Of a stretch of DNA of 17,640 nt, positions 14,739 through 17,640 are shown in pieces (positions within the stretch are counted from its first letter, which is position 1; every line of letters begins with the position of its first letter). Position numbers and translations under genes: made by a program. The DNA comes from AP-16 sp036395835 (GTDB lineage Bacteria > Pseudomonadota > Alphaproteobacteria > Rhizobiales > Xanthobacteraceae): positions 1 to 17,640 of the forward strand of contig DASWCW010000005.1 of NCBI GenBank assembly GCA_036395835.1. Direction: 5' to 3'. The notes under the pieces were generated by a model. It had not been told where the DNA came from and did not search any database. It saw only the letters and a list, made by a program, of their open reading frames with translations.

Positions 14739-15404
14739 TCAGATCAGCTTGTAGGTGATGACCGAGCCGTCCGGGCCGACGAGCTGCGACTGCACCAGGC
14801 GGCCGCGGGCATCGTACCAGACGTCCTGCGAAAACTTGCCCTTGATGGTGTAGCGGTGCGCCGGGGCAGGCCCGGTCTCCACCGTCACCTGCTCGGAGCC
14901 GCCGTCCACGACCGAGATCGGCATGACTTGTCCGGTCTGCGTATCCAGCATCACCGATTGCCGCACCAGCTCCGGGTTCCACAGGCTGCCCGGGATGATG
15001 TTCTTGTCGACCTGCGCGGCCTTGCCGTCCGCCTCCACCTCGAGGCTGGCGCCCTTGAGGGCGGCGGTGAGCTTGTGCTGCTTGCCGTTGTCGTCGGTCT
15101 CGGAGTTGAGCGCGACGAGCCGCCCGTTCACCCAGCGCTCGGTGGCCGTGTACTGGAACCGGTATGCCGTGACGAACAGGACTTTCACCTCGACGGTGGT
15201 CGCGACATTGACCGAGGTTTCCTTGCCGGTGCGCCGCAATTCGACCCTGTGGGTGCCGATCTGCTCGCCCTTGCGCATGATGGCGTACTGAAGGGTCTCG
15301 GCCCCGGGCTGCGCCGAGGCGGGCGGCTGCGCTCCGGCGGAGGGCTGGGCGCCGGCAATCGCACACGACAGCAACAATCCGGCGACGGGTGCGGCCATTC
15401 TCAT
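14739..15404 (-). CDS. Exported DUF6134 family protein
   Basis: The 221-aa protein starts at ATG 15404 (GGAG 6 nt upstream) with a signal peptide (AAPVAGLLLSCAIAGA), then a low-complexity Ala/Gln/Pro linker to about residue 35. The body matches what I know as DUF6134: LQYAIMRKGEQIGTHRVELR, FQYTATERWVNGRLVALNSE, TDDNGKQHKLTA, SLWNPELVRQSVMLDTQTGQ and KFSQDVWYDARGRLV near the end. The fold is probably a periplasmic beta-rich shell; no activity is established. The region upstream up to 15530 is in frame but Arg-rich and unlike coding sequence, so the shorter start is used. Confidence 0.82.
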   Translation of the reverse strand: MRMAAPVAGLLLSCAIAGAQPSAGAQPPASAQPGAETLQYAIMRKGEQIGTHRVELRRTGKETSVNVATTVEVKVLFVTAYRFQYTATERWVNGRLVALNSETDDNGKQHKLTAALKGASLEVEADGKAAQVDKNIIPGSLWNPELVRQSVMLDTQTGQVMPISVVDGGSEQVTVETGPAPAHRYTIKGKFSQDVWYDARGRLVQSQLVGPDGSVITYKLI

Positions 15405-15674
15405 GGGGTGCTCCGTGTTTCGTCTCGTGCGAGTTGCGGTGCCGCCAGTCATGCGCGGCATTCGGCTGCCGTGAAACGCGAACGCCGGCTGGCGCGCCGC
15501 GCGCCGGCGCATCCTCGGCTCGGGCCGCATCTATAGAACGAAATTGGGCCGACTTTGGGCAAGGCGGCGCTCGGTCGCTCCCCGGCGGCACAGCCGGAAA
15601 GCCCTCAACGGAACCGCGCGGATGCGGTAAAAAAGGCCGCCGCACCGGCAGGCTCCCGCGAGCAGGAGGCGCAA

Positions 15675-16193
15675 ATGGAACTGCAGTCGCTTGGCTACGT
15701 CGGGCTGCGCGCCCGCAATCTCGAGGATTGGGCGAGCTTCGGCGAAACCTTTCTCGGCATGCAGCTCGTGGAACGCACCCCCTCGGCGCTGCGCCTGCGC
15801 ATGGACGACCGCAGCCAGCGGCTCCTGGTCGAGGCTGGCACGACCGAGGGGCCGGCTTTTCTCGGCTGGGAGGTCGCGGACGCCGCGGCGCTCGACCGTT
15901 TGGCGGCGCGGCTCGAGGTCGCGGGCGTGCGCGTCGAGCGCCTGCCGAAAACGCTCGCCGATGCGCGCCGCGTCGAGGCGCTGATCGCTTTCGTCGATCC
16001 CCTCGGCAACCCGCTCGAAGCCTTTCACGGCGCCGAGATCGCGGCCGAGCCGTTCCGGCCCGGCCGCGCCATCTCCGGATTCCGCACCGGGTCGCTCGGC
16101 ATGGGGCACGTCGTGCTCACGGTCGAGCGCATCGAGGACGTGCTGTGGTTCTATCAGCACGCTCATCTGTGCGGGAAGCGTCACGAAGCATAA
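15675..16193 (+). pseudogene. Truncated extradiol (VOC-type) ring-cleavage dioxygenase
   Basis: AGGAGG (15664-15669) lies 5 nt before ATG 15675. Residues 1-125 are a complete non-catalytic VOC domain of the BphC/HsaC type: LQSLGYVGLRARNLEDWASF, LRLRMDDRSQRLLVEAG, FVDPLGNPLEAFHG. The second, catalytic domain begins with GSLGMGHVVLTVERIEDVLW, where His145 corresponds by position to the first iron ligand of BphC. After FYQ (codon 161, ending 16157) the usual continuation is lost and a foreign tail HAHLCGKRHEA runs to a stop. Full-length members are about 290-300 aa and also need a second His and a Glu, so this product cannot bind iron properly. Upstream expression signals are intact, suggesting a recent break. 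Confidence 0.87.
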
Positions 16194-16258
16194 AGAGCTT
16201 GCAGTCCGGCGGCCGACCGCTATATACGTGCTGAAGAACGGCGTCGTCGGGCGCCAGC

Positions 16259-16301
16259 GGGAAGCATAGGGAAGCGTTCTACGGCTTCCCCCCGGCTTCC
16301 C
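16259..16301. repeat. Two GGGAAGC direct repeats facing two GCTTCCC repeats
   Basis: GGGAAGC occurs at 16259-16265 and 16269-16275; its complement GCTTCCC occurs at 16284-16290 and 16295-16301. Repeat periods are 10 and 11 bp, about one helical turn. The inner pair can form a 7-bp stem with an 8-nt loop. The position ahead of the recombinase operon suggests arm-type or regulator binding sites, or a hairpin blocking read-through. Confidence 0.5.
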
Positions 16302-16315
16302 GGACGGGGGGTTCC

Positions 16316-16435
16316 GTGGTCAGGCTCGCGCTCATCCTCATCGCGTCGGCGCTGATCGCCGGCGTCATCAGCGAAATATTGGCCGACATCCGGCACCGCG
16401 CCCGGTGGCGTCAACGCCAAAAGGTGAACCCATGA
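16316..16435 (+). CDS. Small single-helix membrane peptide upstream of the integrase
   Basis: A 39-aa ORF with GTG start at 16316 behind a G-rich run (GGGGGG, 4-5 nt upstream). The product is a hydrophobic helix (VRLALILIASALIAGVISEI) followed by a basic tail (ADIRHRARWRQRQKVNP), the positive-inside layout of a single-pass membrane peptide. Its TGA overlaps the integrase ATG as ATGA, implying translational coupling. I recognise no family. It may be a genuine small protein of the element or a leader that controls integrase translation. Confidence 0.5.
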   Translation: MVRLALILIASALIAGVISEILADIRHRARWRQRQKVNP

Positions 16436-17640
16436 AATTGACGAAGGCGATCGTCGCCAAGCTCAAGCTGCCGGAAGGCAAGAGCGAAGTCATCCACTTC
16501 GATGACACCCTGCGCCGGTTCGGCATCCGTCTTCGCGCCGGCGGAAGACGCAGCTGGGTCATCCAGTATCGCATCGGCCGCCGGCAGCGTCGTCTCACCC
16601 TGGGCGACGCGGCAGTAATGAACGCCGACGCCGCGCGCGAGGAAGCAAAGCGCAAGCTCGCTAAGGTCGATCTCGGCCATGACATCCAGGCCGAGAAGAT
16701 CGAGGCGAAGGCGCGCCAGCACGTGACGTTCGGCTACGTCGTCAACCTTTACCTCGAGACCTATGCGGCCAGGCGCCGGCCCAAGACCGTCTCAGACACG
16801 AAGCGGTACCTCACCAAGCATTTCGCGGTGTTCGCGGACGTTCCGATCGACCGGATCGAGCGCAAGCACGTGTCCGCGCGCGTCCGCGAGATCGCTACCG
16901 AGAGCGGCATGACTGCCGCGGCCCGGGCACGTGCCGCGCTCTCGGCTTTATTTAGTTGGGCCATGCGGGAGGGGATCGCCACCAATAATCCGGTGATCGG
17001 CACCAATGGCCGCGGCGAGCCGTCCCAACGCAATAGAGTGCTGTCCGCGGACGAGATCGAGCGGATCTGGCGCGCGTGCCGCGACGACGACTACGGCAAG
17101 ATCCTCAAGCTTCTGATCCTCACCGGACAACGACGGCAAGAAATTGGGGGATTACGGGGTGACGAGATCGATCTCGAGCGCGCCGAGATCCGGCTGCCGC
17201 CGGAGCGCACGAAGAACAACCGGCCACACGTGATCCCATTGACGCCACCGGCAATGCAGATCCTGGAGCAGGTGCCGCGCCGCGAGGGCCGCGTGCTGTT
17301 GTTCGGCAGTGGGACGGCCGGTTACGGCGGCTGGCACCTCGCCAAGAGGAAGCTCGACGAACGCGTGGCCATAACATCCAGCGAGCGGTTACGGCCGTGG
17401 ACCGTGCACGACATCCGCCGCACCGTCGCCACCGGAATGGCGGATCTCGGCGTGCAGCCGCACGTGGTCGAAGCGGTGTTGAACCACGTCAGCGGCACCA
17501 AGCGCGGCGTCGCCGGCACATACAACAAGAGCAAATACGCAAATGAGGTGAAGCAGGCGTTGGCACTGTGGGCCGACCACGTCGGCGCGCTCGTGGAAGA
17601 TCGCGAGCGCAAGGTGATCAATATCGGGGGACGCCATGAA
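16432..17640 (+). CDS. Tyrosine recombinase/integrase (3' end outside window)
   Basis: 403 codons are open to the right edge. The N-terminal arm-binding domain (about 1-85, DUF4102-like) contains VIHFDDTLRRFGIRLRAGGR and WVIQYRIGRRQRRLTLG. A core-binding SAM-like domain follows (about 95-190), then the catalytic domain. The catalytic residues are visible: Arg in LTGQRRQEIGGLR, Lys in ERTKNNRPHVIPL, HDIRR (His and Arg), His in LNHVSG, and the nucleophilic Tyr in GTYNKSKY. All six positions are present, so it should be active. The size and domain order fit P4-like and genomic-island integrases. ATG 16432 has AAGGTG about 6 nt upstream and overlaps the small upstream ORF. The end is close, as only a basic tail follows the Tyr. 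Confidence 0.95.
   Translation, partial: MKLTKAIVAKLKLPEGKSEVIHFDDTLRRFGIRLRAGGRRSWVIQYRIGRRQRRLTLGDAAVMNADAAREEAKRKLAKVDLGHDIQAEKIEAKARQHVTFGYVVNLYLETYAARRRPKTVSDTKRYLTKHFAVFADVPIDRIERKHVSARVREIATESGMTAAARARAALSALFSWAMREGIATNNPVIGTNGRGEPSQRNRVLSADEIERIWRACRDDDYGKILKLLILTGQRRQEIGGLRGDEIDLERAEIRLPPERTKNNRPHVIPLTPPAMQILEQVPRREGRVLLFGSGTAGYGGWHLAKRKLDERVAITSSERLRPWTVHDIRRTVATGMADLGVQPHVVEAVLNHVSGTKRGVAGTYNKSKYANEVKQALALWADHVGALVEDRERKVINIGGRHE

Larger units (their letters stand above)
16158..17640 (+). mobile_element. Left end of an integrated element inserted in the dioxygenase gene (partial)
   Basis: Homology to the dioxygenase stops at about 16157 and the next gene is a tyrosine recombinase, the usual order for attL of a genomic island or prophage. 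The exact boundary is uncertain by a few bases, and the attachment core cannot be read without the right end. No tRNA gene is present at the junction, so the target would be protein-coding. 16194-16315 has no convincing gene, only the inverted repeats at 16259-16301. Confidence 0.6.

Noticed and set aside
1..17640. CRISPR array, tRNA or rRNA genes
   Set aside because: No regularly spaced repeats, cloverleaf-like sequence or rRNA motif was seen on either strand.

Overview
The window is GC-rich DNA with short intergenic gaps. It most resembles an alphaproteobacterium of the Hyphomicrobiales (Xanthobacteraceae/Nitrobacteraceae type). This rests on gene content (ECF sigma factor with an NrsF/DUF1109 partner, an HdeA/HdeB protein, DUF3179, DUF6134, a LivJ-type binding protein) and on two palindromic intergenic repeats that look like those common in that order. 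The assignment is inference; there is no rRNA or other marker gene here.

Layout. (a) 1-2272, minus strand: a stress-type operon of an ECF sigma factor, its membrane anti-sigma partner (NrsF family) and a DUF3179 protein that runs off the left edge. Just outside it, on the plus strand, a GTAACT-N16-CGAA motif (2307-2332) matches the promoter pattern remembered for SigF/NrsF systems and points at an exported cupin gene (2542-2985). (b) 3042-4225, minus strand: a canonical radical SAM/SPASM enzyme. A 46-codon ORF with its own Shine-Dalgarno precedes it, its stop overlapping the enzyme's start as ATGA. This is the best candidate for an undescribed system, a possible RiPP precursor plus maturase. 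(c) 4559-6723, plus strand: a DoxX/DoxD-like membrane protein and a GT-C type polytopic glycosyltransferase, closed by an intrinsic terminator. (d) 6734-9315: an HdeA/HdeB periplasmic protein, a MerA/Lpd-like flavoprotein disrupted by a single extra C, and an exported protein of possible YbjN-like fold. (e) 9435-12900: a Gfo/Idh/MocA oxidoreductase, a small unknown protein, a patatin-like phospholipase and a KANL3/Tex30-type alpha/beta hydrolase, the last two probably co-transcribed. (f) 12977-15404: a small exported protein, an orphan branched-chain-amino-acid-type binding protein and an exported DUF6134 protein. (g) 15675-17640: an extradiol ring-cleavage dioxygenase gene broken just after its first predicted metal ligand, followed by a short regulatory-looking inverted repeat, a 39-aa membrane peptide and a tyrosine recombinase that runs off the right edge. 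This looks like the left end of an integrated element inserted into a catabolic gene.

The first part (sigma factor, NrsF, DUF3179, cupin, radical SAM, DoxX, HdeA, flavoprotein) has an envelope or redox-stress flavour. The middle is ordinary chromosomal metabolism. The right end is accessory DNA. No tRNA, rRNA, CRISPR array or complete insertion sequence was seen.
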